DNA from: Sphingomonas limnosediminicola
GTDB taxonomy: Bacteria; Pseudomonadota; Alphaproteobacteria; Sphingomonadales; Sphingomonadaceae
Assembly (NCBI RefSeq): GCF_039537965.1
Contig: NZ_BAABBM010000001.1
Coordinates: 1,240,001-1,304,000 of the forward strand
Direction: 5' to 3'
Length of the DNA: 64,000 bases
The position numbers and the translations under genes are program-made. Shown here one piece after another: positions 39,312-48,600 of the stretch (within the stretch, counting starts at the first letter, position 1; every line of letters starts with the position of its first letter). Below the pieces are notes generated by a model. It was not told the DNA's origin, ran no database searches, and saw only the letters and a program-made list of their open reading frames with translations.

Positions 39312-40325
39312 GTGACCGCTACAGTTCATACGTTGAGCCCGCCGCGAGCGCCGTCGCTCGATGCAATGATCGGGCTCGTCGCCGCCGACATGAACGGCGT
39401 GAATGCCGTCATCCTCGACCGGATGCAGAGCAAGGTCGCGCTCATTCCCGAGCTGGCCGGCCACCTGATCGCCGGCGGCGGAAAGCGCATGCGGCCGATG
39501 CTGACGCTCGCCTGCGCAAGCCTGCTCGGCTATCCGGGAACGCGCCATCACAAGCTCGCCGCCGCGGTCGAGTTTATCCACACCGCGACGCTGCTCCACG
39601 ACGATGTCGTCGACGGCTCGGGCATGCGCCGCGGCAAGCGCACCGCCAATCTCATCTGGGGCAATCCCGCGAGCGTGCTCGTCGGTGATTTCCTGTTCAG
39701 CCGCGCGTTCGAGCTGATGGTCGAAGACGGCAGCTTGAAGGTGCTGCGCATCCTCAGCCACGCCTCCGCCGTCATCGCCGAAGGCGAGGTGGAACAGCTC
39801 ACCGCCCAGCGACGCGTCGAGACCGACGAGGAGCAGTATCTCACCATCATCAGCTCGAAGACGGCAGCTCTCTTCGCCGCGGCCTGCCGCGTTGCACCGG
39901 TCGTCTCGGAAGCCGACGAGGACAGCGAGCATGCGCTCGAAAGCTACGGCAAGAACCTCGGCATCGCTTTCCAGCTAACCGACGACGTCATCGACTATGC
40001 ATCCGACGCCGCGACCATGGGCAAGGGTGTCGGCGACGACTTCCGCGACGGCAAGATGACGCTTCCGGTAATCCTCGCCTACGCGCGCGGCAGCGACAGC
40101 GACCGCGCCTTCTGGCGAGCTGCGATGTCGGGCGAGCGCGCCACCGACGCCGACCTTGCCCAAGCCATCGACCTACTGCGCTCTTCAGACGCACTTCAGG
40201 ACACGATCGAGCGCGCCCGCCAATATGGTCGCCGCGCCATCGATTCTCTCGGCAAGTTTCCGGCCAGCAAGGCGAAGTCCGCCCTTGTCGAAGCCGCCGA
40301 ATTCGCCGTCGCACGCGCTTACTAG
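39312..40325 (+). CDS. ispB: Long-chain polyprenyl diphosphate synthase
   Basis: This 337-aa trans-prenyltransferase has the first Asp-rich motif LLHDDVVDGSGMRRGK, the second motif FQLTDDVIDYASD, and GGGKRMRPMLTLACASLLG. It is of the octaprenyl/decaprenyl diphosphate synthase type that makes the ubiquinone side chain; sphingomonads usually use Q-10, but product length cannot be read from the sequence with certainty. A GTG start at 39312 abuts a hairpin. The next ATG (39366, MIGLVAADMNG) is a possible alternative that still keeps all catalytic parts. The gene is essential in relatives. Confidence 0.9.
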   Translation: MTATVHTLSPPRAPSLDAMIGLVAADMNGVNAVILDRMQSKVALIPELAGHLIAGGGKRMRPMLTLACASLLGYPGTRHHKLAAAVEFIHTATLLHDDVVDGSGMRRGKRTANLIWGNPASVLVGDFLFSRAFELMVEDGSLKVLRILSHASAVIAEGEVEQLTAQRRVETDEEQYLTIISSKTAALFAAACRVAPVVSEADEDSEHALESYGKNLGIAFQLTDDVIDYASDAATMGKGVGDDFRDGKMTLPVILAYARGSDSDRAFWRAAMSGERATDADLAQAIDLLRSSDALQDTIERARQYGRRAIDSLGKFPASKAKSALVEAAEFAVARAY

Positions 40326-40437
40326 CGGGCTGTCCTACAAGGACCTCATTGTGCCACAGCTCATCGCGTCGAACCGATCGGCCCGGCAGACGGTTTAAAA
40401 ACATGCGCGTCACTGCGAACATTGAGAACATTCGCGC

Positions 40438-42879
40438 ATGAGCCTCCCCATTGATGCCGTCCTGCCCGACCTGCTCGATGCGCTCAAAGCCGGTGCGCGT
40501 GCGCTGCTTGTGGCGCCTCCGGGTGCAGGCAAGACGACGCGTGTCGCCCCGGCCTTACTCGATCAAACCTGGTGCGACGGACAAGTGCTCCTCCTCGTTC
40601 CGCGCCGCCTCGCTGCACGTGCCGCCGCCGAATTCATGGCCTCGGCGCTGAGCGAAAAGCCCGGCGATACGATCGGCTACGCGACACGGCTCGACAGCAA
40701 GGCCGGCAAGAACACGCGCGTCGTCGTAATGACGCATGGCGTCTTCCTCGCTCGCATCCAGTCGGATCCCGAGCTTGCTGGCGTTTCCGCCGTGCTGTTC
40801 GATGAAGTCCACGAACGCAGCCTCGACAACGACTTGGCTCTTGCGCTCGCGCTGGATGCGGCCGCCGGACTGCGCGAGGACCTTCGCATCGTCGCCATGT
40901 CCGCGACGCTCGACATCGAGCGGTTCAAGCGCCTGCTCAACGACCCGCCGACGATCGTCAGCGAGGGCAAGAGCTTCCCGCTCGACGTGATCCATGCCGG
41001 ACGCGACGCCACCGCGCGGACCGAGCCCCAGATGGCGTCTACGATTCGCTCGGCGCTGGCAGTGCATGCAGGATCGCTGCTCGCCTTTCTGCCGGGCGTT
41101 GCCGAGATTGAGCGGACTGCGGATGCGCTCGGCACGCTGCCTGCCGACGTCGAGCTTCACAAGCTGCATGGTGGCATCGAGCCTGCTTCCCAGCGCCGCG
41201 CGCTCGCAAAGCCGCCGGCTGGTATGCGCAAGCTCGTCCTCGCCACAAGCATCGCCGAAACCAGCGTCACGCTGGAGGACGTGCGCATCGTCGTCGACAG
41301 CGGCCTCGCTCGCCGTCCCCGCTACGATCGCGGCGCTGGTCTCACCCGATTGGTCACCGAACGCGCCAGCCGCGCCGCCGTCACTCAACGCGCAGGCCGC
41401 GCCGCGCGCCAGGCGCCGGGAGTCGCCATCCGCTTGTGGGAGGAAGCCGCAACAGCGTCGTTGCCAGCGCACGATCCGCCGGAAATCCTCGAAGCCGACC
41501 TTTCGAGCCTGCTGCTGACCTGCCTGCTCTGGGGAGAGGCCGATCCGGCGCGCCTGTCCTTCCTCGACGCTCCGCCGATTGCCGCGCTCGACGAAGCACG
41601 CGCTCGCCTTTCTGCGCTGGGCGCCATTGACCACAACGGCCGCGTGACTGACCATGGTCGAGCCATATCAAGCGTGCCTCTGGAGCCGCGATTGGCGCAT
41701 ATGTTGCTCGACGCGCGCGTCCGCGGCCTTGGCTCTGCCGCCACAGAAGTTGCCGTCCTGCTTACCGAGCGCGGACTGGGTGGTAACGATCCCGATCTCG
41801 AGCTGCGATGGAGGCGCTGGCGCGGCGACAGATCGCCGCGTGCTCAATCCGCGCGCAATCTCGTCTCGGGGTGGCGACGGCGGCTGGACATCAATGAGCG
41901 TGACGCCGACGTGCACGATCTCGGCAAAGCTCTCGCGCTTGCTTTCCCCGACCGCGTGTCGAGGCGACGCGATGCGTCGAGCGGAAGCTGGCAATCGATC
42001 GGCGGCCGCGGCTTTCGGCTCGATCCAGCATCGTCGCTCGCATCGAGCCAATGGCTCGCCGTCGGTGAGGTCGCCGGTCGCGCTTCCGGCGCGCGCATCC
42101 TGTCCGCCGCTGCCATCGACGAACAGGACGTGCTGGCGCTGTTCGCCAACCGCATCGAGACACGGCACGACCGCGACTTCGACCCAGCGACGGGCGCCGT
42201 CACGCCCACCCGCAGCCGCAGGCTCGGCGCAATCCGGCTTTCCAGCGGCCCTGACCCGTCGCCTGATCGAGAAGGGATCGAGCGCGCCCTGGTCAAAGGT
42301 GTCCGTGAGCACGGCCTCGACCACCTTCTCTGGGACGATCGATCTCTGCAGTTGCGCGCCCGAGCGGCGTTCGCGCACCGCCACGATACGTCGACCCCGT
42401 TGCTAGACGACGAAACGCTTCTCGAGCGGGCGGACGAATGGCTGGCACCGCTGCTGTCTGGCAAGCGGCGGCTCGGCGACATCGGCTCCAACGCGCTCGT
42501 CGGTGCTCTCGAAGGGCTGATTGGCTACGAACTCGCGCGAGTGCTCGACATGCTGGCTCCTGCCGAATTCGTCAGCCCCGCCGGCAGCCGTCATGCCATC
42601 GACTATGCAGCGCCCGCTGGCCCGACCGTGGAGGTGCGCGCACAAGCGCTCTTCGGACTGTCGCAGCATCCGCACGTGGCAAACGGCCAAGTGCCGCTGA
42701 CCCTCGCCATCACCTCGCCTGCCGGCCGGCCCATCCAGACTACGAAGGACTTGCCCGGCTTCTGGGCCGGCAGCTGGCGCGACGTCGCGAAGGACATGCG
42801 CGGACGCTATCCGAAGCATCCGTGGCCCGACGACCCCGCCTCTGCCGCGCCAACGCTGCGGACGAAGCGCGCCGGTTAA
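40438..42879 (+). CDS. hrpB: ATP-dependent helicase HrpB
   Basis: This 813-aa DEAH/RHA-type helicase has Walker A PPGAGKTT (27-34), the DEVHERS box in LFDEVHERSLDND, SATLD, and motif VI TQRAGRAARQAPG. The helicase-associated HA2 region and the HrpB C-terminal domain (VPLTLAITSPAGRPIQTTKD, LPGFWAGSWRDVAKDMRGRY, PKHPWPDDP) follow. Length and the C-terminal WPDDP ending are diagnostic of HrpB. RNA helicase activity is inferred from the family, and the physiological role is unclear in bacteria. Its stop overlaps the end of the convergent 42876 gene by 4 bp. Confidence 0.95.
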   Translation: MSLPIDAVLPDLLDALKAGARALLVAPPGAGKTTRVAPALLDQTWCDGQVLLLVPRRLAARAAAEFMASALSEKPGDTIGYATRLDSKAGKNTRVVVMTHGVFLARIQSDPELAGVSAVLFDEVHERSLDNDLALALALDAAAGLREDLRIVAMSATLDIERFKRLLNDPPTIVSEGKSFPLDVIHAGRDATARTEPQMASTIRSALAVHAGSLLAFLPGVAEIERTADALGTLPADVELHKLHGGIEPASQRRALAKPPAGMRKLVLATSIAETSVTLEDVRIVVDSGLARRPRYDRGAGLTRLVTERASRAAVTQRAGRAARQAPGVAIRLWEEAATASLPAHDPPEILEADLSSLLLTCLLWGEADPARLSFLDAPPIAALDEARARLSALGAIDHNGRVTDHGRAISSVPLEPRLAHMLLDARVRGLGSAATEVAVLLTERGLGGNDPDLELRWRRWRGDRSPRAQSARNLVSGWRRRLDINERDADVHDLGKALALAFPDRVSRRRDASSGSWQSIGGRGFRLDPASSLASSQWLAVGEVAGRASGARILSAAAIDEQDVLALFANRIETRHDRDFDPATGAVTPTRSRRLGAIRLSSGPDPSPDREGIERALVKGVREHGLDHLLWDDRSLQLRARAAFAHRHDTSTPLLDDETLLERADEWLAPLLSGKRRLGDIGSNALVGALEGLIGYELARVLDMLAPAEFVSPAGSRHAIDYAAPAGPTVEVRAQALFGLSQHPHVANGQVPLTLAITSPAGRPIQTTKDLPGFWAGSWRDVAKDMRGRYPKHPWPDDPASAAPTLRTKRAG

Positions 42880-43436
42880 GGCTTGCTGCCGACCGGCACC
42901 ATCAGATGCGCGTAAGGCGTCCCCGCCCACATCACATAAGGCGCTGCCGTGTCCGGCATCGCGCCGGACGGATAACCGCTCAGCACCTCTTTCGACCCGA
43001 CAATCATCACATGCGGACCCGTCTTCACCCACGCGTTCTCGGCTGTTGGCTTGGTCGCATAAGGGTCGACGTTGCTGGCGTCCGTTCCGCCTTCGAGCAT
43101 GTACATCACCCCGACCGCGCCGGCGGGCGGCGTCTTGTGACCAATCCACGCCTCGGCCCATTTGCCGGCGTTGGCGTCGAAGCACATTGGATCCGGCCCC
43201 GGCGTTGCTGGGCTGTCGGGCATGCAGGTCCAGCCGTTCGTCCCCTTGCGGACGACCTGCATCGCGCCCTTGGCATCGGCGGTCATGATCGTCGCCTTGG
43301 CGGAGACGGAGGCCGGCGCGGCCGACTGGGCGCTCGCGATCAACGCGGCATCGCCGCCCTGCGCCGTTACCGCGCTCGGCGCGATTACAATTGCTGCGGC
43401 CGCAGCCAGCAACATACGCACTGTCGATTTTGTCAT
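42876..43436 (-). CDS. Conserved exported hypothetical protein
   Basis: This 186-aa precursor has a clear signal peptide (1-25, AVTAQ). The mature part contains NGWTCMPDSPATPGPDPMCF, GVMYMLEGGTDASNVDPYAT, VKTGPHVMIVG and PYVMWAGTPYAHLMVPVG. The same set of motifs recurs in uncharacterised exported proteins of many bacteria, so it is a real conserved family without a known role. Two Cys in the GWTCMP...PMCF segment could form a disulfide. It is divergent from the complex I subunit gene and convergent with hrpB. Confidence 0.8.
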   Translation of the reverse strand: MTKSTVRMLLAAAAAIVIAPSAVTAQGGDAALIASAQSAAPASVSAKATIMTADAKGAMQVVRKGTNGWTCMPDSPATPGPDPMCFDANAGKWAEAWIGHKTPPAGAVGVMYMLEGGTDASNVDPYATKPTAENAWVKTGPHVMIVGSKEVLSGYPSGAMPDTAAPYVMWAGTPYAHLMVPVGSKP

Positions 43437-43547
43437 TGAGGCCCTCCTTCAGTGTCCGAGGAAGGACTCGTGCAATACCACAACGACAGCCGTTCCGCAG
43501 CACCGGCGGACTTGATGGAGAGCGCCGCTGCGCCTAGTCGCGGTTCC

Positions 43548-43829
43548 ATGACGACTGCCCGCATTTCCGAGCTTGAACGCAAGACCACCCAGTCGGGAAA
43601 GGCCAACGCCGGACGCTGGCTGCTGGAGTTCGAACGGCAGGAGGCGCTTCGTCCCGACCCGCTCACCGGCTGGAACGGATCGGGCGACACCAACACGCAG
43701 GTACGCCTGAAATTCCCGACCAAGGAAGCCGCAATCGCTTATTGCGAGAAGCACGGGTTGGAGCACCACATTGTCCCGGCCACGCCGGTTCGGCTCAAAC
43801 TCCAGGCCTACGCTGACAATTTCCGTTGA
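43548..43829 (+). CDS. Complex I NDUFS4-type accessory subunit (ETC complex I subunit)
   Basis: This 93-aa protein has the NDUFS4/18-kDa subunit signature: SGKANAGRWLLEFERQEALR, PLTGWNGSGDTNTQVRLKFP, TKEAAIAYCEKHGLEHHIVP and a YADNFR end. In alphaproteobacteria this supernumerary subunit binds the matrix arm of NADH:ubiquinone oxidoreductase. Homology begins at MTTARI (ATG 43548). Upstream in-frame starts exist at 43515 (ATG, with GGCGGA before it) and 43452 (GTG) and would add an Ala/Ser-rich extension. The nuo operon itself is not in the window. Confidence 0.88.
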   Translation: MTTARISELERKTTQSGKANAGRWLLEFERQEALRPDPLTGWNGSGDTNTQVRLKFPTKEAAIAYCEKHGLEHHIVPATPVRLKLQAYADNFR

Positions 43830-43902
43830 GATTGCGTAACAACACAGGCACATCTACCTAGCCGAGCTAGGGGGAGTACTGCGTTCAACCGATGTCAGGC
43901 TG

Positions 43903-44991
43903 GTGATCGGTACCAGACCTGAAGCAATCAAGATGGCACCGGTAGCACATGCGATAGCCGCCCGCGGCGGCCGGCCGACGCTCGTGCTTACCGGACAACA
44001 CCCACGCCTTGACCCTGCCGAGTTTGGTCTCAGCCGGCTCGATGCCGTGCGTCTCCACGTGCCCGGCGAAGACGACCCCCACGCCCATGTCGGCAAGGTC
44101 ACATCGGCCCTGCTGCCGCTGCTCGGGGTTCGGCCCGACTTGCTTGTCGTACAGGGCGACACGTCGAGTGCGCTGGGCGGCGCGCTCGCCGGATTCAGCG
44201 TCGGCGTGCCGGTGGCTCACGTCGAGGCTGGCCTGCGGACCCACGATCCGCACTTGCCCTGGCCCGAAGAGGAGTATCGCGTCGCCATCGACGCACATGC
44301 CGAGTTGCTCTTCGCTCCGACCGAACTCGCCGCCGCAAACCTCGAGGCGGAAAAGGTGCCCGGCGACATCCACATCACCGGCAACACCGGCATCGACAGC
44401 CTTCTGGCGCTGGAAGCGACGCTGCGGCCCGACATGCTGCACGACAGCAGCCGTAAGCGGATCCTTGTCACCTGCCACCGCCGAGAGAGCTGGGAGCATG
44501 ACCTCGAAGCGATCCCGGCCGCCCTTCGCGAGCTTGCGCTGGACGGCACGGCGCATGTCACGATAGTCCTCCACCCAAACCCCTATGTGGCGGAGACGAT
44601 GCGGCGACAGCTGGACGGATTGGCACACGTCTCGCTGATCGAACCGATGTCGCATCGCAAGCTCGTCCAGAAAATGCGCGACAGCGAGCTGATCCTCAGC
44701 GACTCCGGCGGCATCCAGGAAGAAGCACCGGCGCTCGGCACGCCGCTGTTGGTCCTTCGCGAGAAAACGGAGCGGCCGGAATGCCTGGCCAGCGGCAACG
44801 CCATCCTAGTCGGCACCTCGACCGAACGGATCGTCACCGAAGCCAAGCGCCTTCTCGACGATCCCGCCGCGTTCGCCGCCATGTCCCGCCGCGCCTACCC
44901 GTTCGGCGACGGCAAAGCCGGCCCGCGCATCGCGGCGATCATCGAAGATTGGATTGTCGAGAAGCGCGTAAGTGCAGCATTCCAAGGCTAA
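43903..44991 (+). CDS. wecB: UDP-N-acetylglucosamine 2-epimerase (non-hydrolysing)
   Basis: This protein has at least 362 aa, with VIGTRPEAIKMAPV at the N-terminus, VVQGDTSSALGGAL, PVAHVEAGLRTHDPHLPWPE and VTCHRRESW. SDSGGIQEEAPALGTPLLVL and LREKTERPE complete it; together these cover the UDP-binding and catalytic residues of WecB. It makes UDP-ManNAc for surface polysaccharides. The start is odd: the GTG at 43903 lies inside the first beta strand, and coding sense (VLRSTDVRLVIGTRPE) extends upstream to a stop at about 43838 with no ATG, GTG or TTG. A CTG at 43879 close behind GGGGGAG may be the true start. It ends 4 bp before the attachment-like sequence at 44995. Confidence 0.9.
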   Translation: MIGTRPEAIKMAPVAHAIAARGGRPTLVLTGQHPRLDPAEFGLSRLDAVRLHVPGEDDPHAHVGKVTSALLPLLGVRPDLLVVQGDTSSALGGALAGFSVGVPVAHVEAGLRTHDPHLPWPEEEYRVAIDAHAELLFAPTELAAANLEAEKVPGDIHITGNTGIDSLLALEATLRPDMLHDSSRKRILVTCHRRESWEHDLEAIPAALRELALDGTAHVTIVLHPNPYVAETMRRQLDGLAHVSLIEPMSHRKLVQKMRDSELILSDSGGIQEEAPALGTPLLVLREKTERPECLASGNAILVGTSTERIVTEAKRLLDDPAAFAAMSRRAYPFGDGKAGPRIAAIIEDWIVEKRVSAAFQG

Positions 44992-44994
44992 AGC

Positions 44995-45014
44995 TGGTGA
45001 CCCCTACGGGACTC
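44995..45014 (-). other. tRNA-Glu 3'-end fragment, candidate attachment site at the island border
   Basis: On the minus strand this reads GAGTCCCGTAGGGGTCACCA. That is the expected last 20 nt (T-arm end, acceptor strand and CCA) of alphaproteobacterial tRNA-Glu, whose 5' end is GACCCCT. Identity to a tRNA stops there: the TTC of the T loop is replaced and no tRNA body follows. A lone tRNA 3' fragment between a housekeeping gene and a defence cluster is the usual footprint of site-specific island insertion. The intact tRNA-Glu should then lie at the other border, beyond 64000. Confidence 0.7.
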
Positions 45015-45171
45015 ACGTTCGCTCTCTCATTTCAGCGTTTTTGACCCATCACTTACTGCATAATCTACTGCTCGCATCGAGCTGGCGCTTAAGCGGAGGT
45101 GCCCGCGGCCAAATGGCGGGCTCTGGCGGAAACTAGTTTCGGCGTTTCCTGAGCTGATGGCAAAGCTTCCC

Positions 45172-48100
45172 CTAGCAGCCATGGCTAGAGAGCTCGCGGT
45201 GTGGATTGCCCGTTTCCACTTCATGCAAGAATGTCGCCGTGAATGCTTCTTCGAAGAAGGCTGGGAACGTGCGCGCTACAGACTTGATGCGCCTAAGGTG
45301 GCGAATGGAGGGCAACCACCGCCCGCAGGCGGCAAGAGCGGCGGCGCATGGTGCATCAAGCACTTCGAGACTGCGCGGCGGAAGCTCGAGGAAATAAGTC
45401 GGAAGGTCGAGACCGGCTTTTTCCCTGAAAACACTACCCTCCGCGCGTGAGATCCGGTCGATATTGCGGTTGAGAAATCTCTGTACCACGTCTCGGATGC
45501 TATGGCGCTCGGCCGCGCCCCCGAGGACGGCATTGAGTATGGGCTGACGAGTAAGAAGGTCGAGTTTGGCGCCCATGGCCATCTGCAGGGCGTACCGGGT
45601 CACATCTGATCCTGGCACTCCCTCCTTCTCGAGCTTGGAGCGCGCATCCTCGAACATTGCTCCTTCGGCTCGCTTCCAAGTGTCTGCCGGGATCAAGTAC
45701 CAGGCGAATGGCAGTGCTCCCTCGAGCCGCAGCACTGCTTCACGCTGCTTTTCCGATCCGAATAGCACCATTCGGGCCAGCGCGCCTGGATACTCGGCGA
45801 CGTACTGCAGGACCGGTACCGACACAGGAGGTAAACCTCGCAAAGATGCCACTAACTCGTTTAGGTAATGAACGAGTGAAGCTGCATCAGGCCCGTCTGC
45901 GCTGGCCTTTTCGAGTGCCTCCCGCAGGGCTTCTTCGCCAACGATTTGTGGAAGCGCCATCGCGTGCTCGAACGAATTTCGCGCGGCTGCCGATTGAGCT
46001 TGCCCGCAATAGACAAGTGGACGTGAGATTACCTGGTCTTCTGCTCGCAGGTAGACAAGCCAGCGACCTGTTAGATCCGGCGGCAAGCGAATAGGCCGAT
46101 GATTTTGCTCGTCCACCAGCGAGTAGCTGGCAATTTCTCGTTCTTCTGTTGGCCGCTCAATTGCACGTCCACACAGGACGGTTCCCGCCTCGACTACGCC
46201 GCGCGAGGAAACGAGCCCGTTGCCGTCGAGTAGCAACTCCTTGTCGAATTGAGCCACGTACCAGTAGTCCTCGATTCCATCGTGTAGTCCTAGCTCTACG
46301 CGGGATCCGATCTGGGCCGAGGCGAGCACGCTGCCAACGTCAGCCGCTATCATCGTGAGGGGCATCTCGTCTTCGAAAGACCAGCTGAGGTCAGTCTCGG
46401 GAACGCGGAGCCCTCGATCATCCCTAAGCCGCGCGAACATCACCATCGCCCCGTCCGCAAATGCAGCGAGCCGCGGCAGGTCCCTGGGGGTGACCATCTC
46501 GCGAGGCCTTAACACCCGCCCAGTGTCATCGGAGATTCCCGCACCCGCCGGGTACCGCACGGTTACGAGCGCGGCACGCTCGTTAGGCTCCGGCCAGGTT
46601 ATCTCGGCCGTGAACCTCCGGACGACTTCTCCGGTTTCTCTCCCGACCCATAGGGTGTCAGCAGCCAAATGTAGTACCGGCGCGCCCTCTAGAGGCGCCA
46701 ACCGACAGCCGCTCCAGCCAGTCAACTCGAACCGCGCCTGCTTGCCAGTACGGCCTGTCTTCAAGGTCGCTGTGCTGGGCACCACAGCCAACCGGAGACG
46801 ATCTCGCAAGATGCCGCAATCCAGCCAGCCGATCTCGTGATTACCTTCCGGAAGCGGCGCGGGCGCCGGCTGCCACTTTCCTGCTCTTCTCACGTATAGC
46901 TGGCCAGCGTTGGCTACGCGCTGGCCTCCGCGGCAAAGGCTCACCAGAGGAGGGCCTCGATAGATGACGAGCTCTGGATCACATGGCTCGACACCTGGCA
47001 ACGCGTTCCCGATAAGCTCAATTCGGTCTTTACGTTCGAACGCCTGGCGTCCCACCACCCGGTACCGGTCACCGTCCGGCGTCAGGACAGCGGCACCGCC
47101 CCGCACGAGCCACAGGCGGTACCCCGCGCCCCCTTCTCCAAGACAGCGAACGTCCTCGTCGCCGGCCGTTGCGACAACCTGCCAGTCATCCGGGGTGCGT
47201 AGCGCGAGTTCCTCTTCCCTGTAGCAGCCGCTGCCGCTGCCGCGCACCAACAACTCCAACGGCCCTTCCTGGTCACGCGATGTGATAGCGAAAACGAGGA
47301 ATGGGCTCCGGATCGCGGCCCCACCCGTCAGCTCGAAGCTGCCTTCGGCCCGTCGCTCGGAACGTGCGACCACTCCTATCGGCACCGAGAAGGGCACTTG
47401 ATAGGTTCCCGCCGCTTCCTGGTAACCCGTCGCTTCCCAGGAATCCGCTTGTGAGCTTATCGAAGCCAGCTGCCACGGAACGTACCGGGCCAATTCGCGT
47501 GCAGCGTACAGCTGCAACCGTCCCTCAGAGGAGGCCAACGCACGTGCTGCGCTCGCGCCTAGTGCGCCGTCGAGATGAAGGCGCAGTGCCTCCTCCCAGC
47601 CTTTTGCGGTGAGGCGCAATATCCGTGAAGCCGCCAATTCGCCCCGAGCCATCGGTCGCGCCTTGACGAGCATGAGCTGGTCCAGGAGCGCAGCGGCCGC
47701 GGGTGCGTCAGTCCTCATGGGCAGCCCGTCGCGCCAGTCAGGCCGGTGCACATCAAGCCAAGCGGAAACGGGGATGCCTGCAGCGGAAGCAGGCTCCTGC
47801 GCGTCCATGCGCAGCCGGGTAATCGCTAGCGCGAGGTCAGCGCACAGAACAAGAAAATCCTCGTCCGAAAACGCCAGAGGCAGCTTCTGCGCAAGGCTCC
47901 TTGCAAGCTCTAGCGCCACTTCCTCATCTGGCGCCCGTTCGAGAACGAGGGCAGCGACGAGCGACTGTAACACCTCGCATGCCCAACCCCTGTGTTCCTG
48001 CTTTATCGCGGCGGCGGGGAACCCGCCCTCACGCGCAAGTGTACCCAAGAAATAGCGCGCGCTTGCGCCAGAAATGACCGGGCGCCCCCAGGCGTCGAGG

Positions 48101-48600
48101 CCCCGCTTAGCGGTGTCGCGCCAAGCTTGCTGCGGTCGCGACAGCCCGATGGCGTGTTCCAACTCTTGCCATCGTAACACGCCTCCTTCGTGGCATCGCC
48201 TAAACCACTCGGAGGCCCACAGGACAAACAAGCCTGCCGCAACGCTGCTGTCCTGCAGCGGCTGCTTTCCCGCGAGAGCGCGAACGTCTTTCGCCAGCTG
48301 CCGAAAACTCTCATCTGAGACCTTGTACTGGTAAAGCCACCTGCCGTCCGGGGACGAGATGCCGTACTTGCTGACGGCTAGCGCCATCTTGGGTGACCCG
48401 CCGTGCTCTTTGCGCGAACGCGCGGCTTGCATGCGGGCGATTGCGCGTATGCGGTAAGCGCGTACCCAGAGTTCCGAGCGCTCCGCCAGTGCGGTGCTCA
48501 ATGCAGCTAGCTTCCCGACGTCGTCTCCCGCTTCCCGGAGGCGCAGCTCAAGCAACTCCTTTTCAGCCCCGGGTGGTTCGCCATCACGCGCAGAGCCCAT
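45172..48600 (-). CDS. Large STY4851/YjiT-like protein of a defence operon
   Basis: This is a 1142-aa protein, last gene of the six-gene operon. The N-terminus contains ISSPDGRWLYQYKVSDESFR (about 80-99) and AGLFVLWASEWFRRCHEGGV (about 122-141). These patterns I associate with the uncharacterised STY4851/ECs_5259 (YjiT) family found in enterobacterial immigration-control regions; this is from memory. The middle (about 400-900) looks beta-rich without a known motif, and the C-terminus is helical. No nuclease, ATPase or membrane signature was seen. It directly abuts the upstream gene (0-bp gap), so it is co-translated. A structural or target-recognition role is possible but not shown. Confidence 0.7.
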   Translation of the reverse strand: MGSARDGEPPGAEKELLELRLREAGDDVGKLAALSTALAERSELWVRAYRIRAIARMQAARSRKEHGGSPKMALAVSKYGISSPDGRWLYQYKVSDESFRQLAKDVRALAGKQPLQDSSVAAGLFVLWASEWFRRCHEGGVLRWQELEHAIGLSRPQQAWRDTAKRGLDAWGRPVISGASARYFLGTLAREGGFPAAAIKQEHRGWACEVLQSLVAALVLERAPDEEVALELARSLAQKLPLAFSDEDFLVLCADLALAITRLRMDAQEPASAAGIPVSAWLDVHRPDWRDGLPMRTDAPAAAALLDQLMLVKARPMARGELAASRILRLTAKGWEEALRLHLDGALGASAARALASSEGRLQLYAARELARYVPWQLASISSQADSWEATGYQEAAGTYQVPFSVPIGVVARSERRAEGSFELTGGAAIRSPFLVFAITSRDQEGPLELLVRGSGSGCYREEELALRTPDDWQVVATAGDEDVRCLGEGGAGYRLWLVRGGAAVLTPDGDRYRVVGRQAFERKDRIELIGNALPGVEPCDPELVIYRGPPLVSLCRGGQRVANAGQLYVRRAGKWQPAPAPLPEGNHEIGWLDCGILRDRLRLAVVPSTATLKTGRTGKQARFELTGWSGCRLAPLEGAPVLHLAADTLWVGRETGEVVRRFTAEITWPEPNERAALVTVRYPAGAGISDDTGRVLRPREMVTPRDLPRLAAFADGAMVMFARLRDDRGLRVPETDLSWSFEDEMPLTMIAADVGSVLASAQIGSRVELGLHDGIEDYWYVAQFDKELLLDGNGLVSSRGVVEAGTVLCGRAIERPTEEREIASYSLVDEQNHRPIRLPPDLTGRWLVYLRAEDQVISRPLVYCGQAQSAAARNSFEHAMALPQIVGEEALREALEKASADGPDAASLVHYLNELVASLRGLPPVSVPVLQYVAEYPGALARMVLFGSEKQREAVLRLEGALPFAWYLIPADTWKRAEGAMFEDARSKLEKEGVPGSDVTRYALQMAMGAKLDLLTRQPILNAVLGGAAERHSIRDVVQRFLNRNIDRISRAEGSVFREKAGLDLPTYFLELPPRSLEVLDAPCAAALAACGRWLPSIRHLRRIKSVARTFPAFFEEAFTATFLHEVETGNPHRELSSHGC

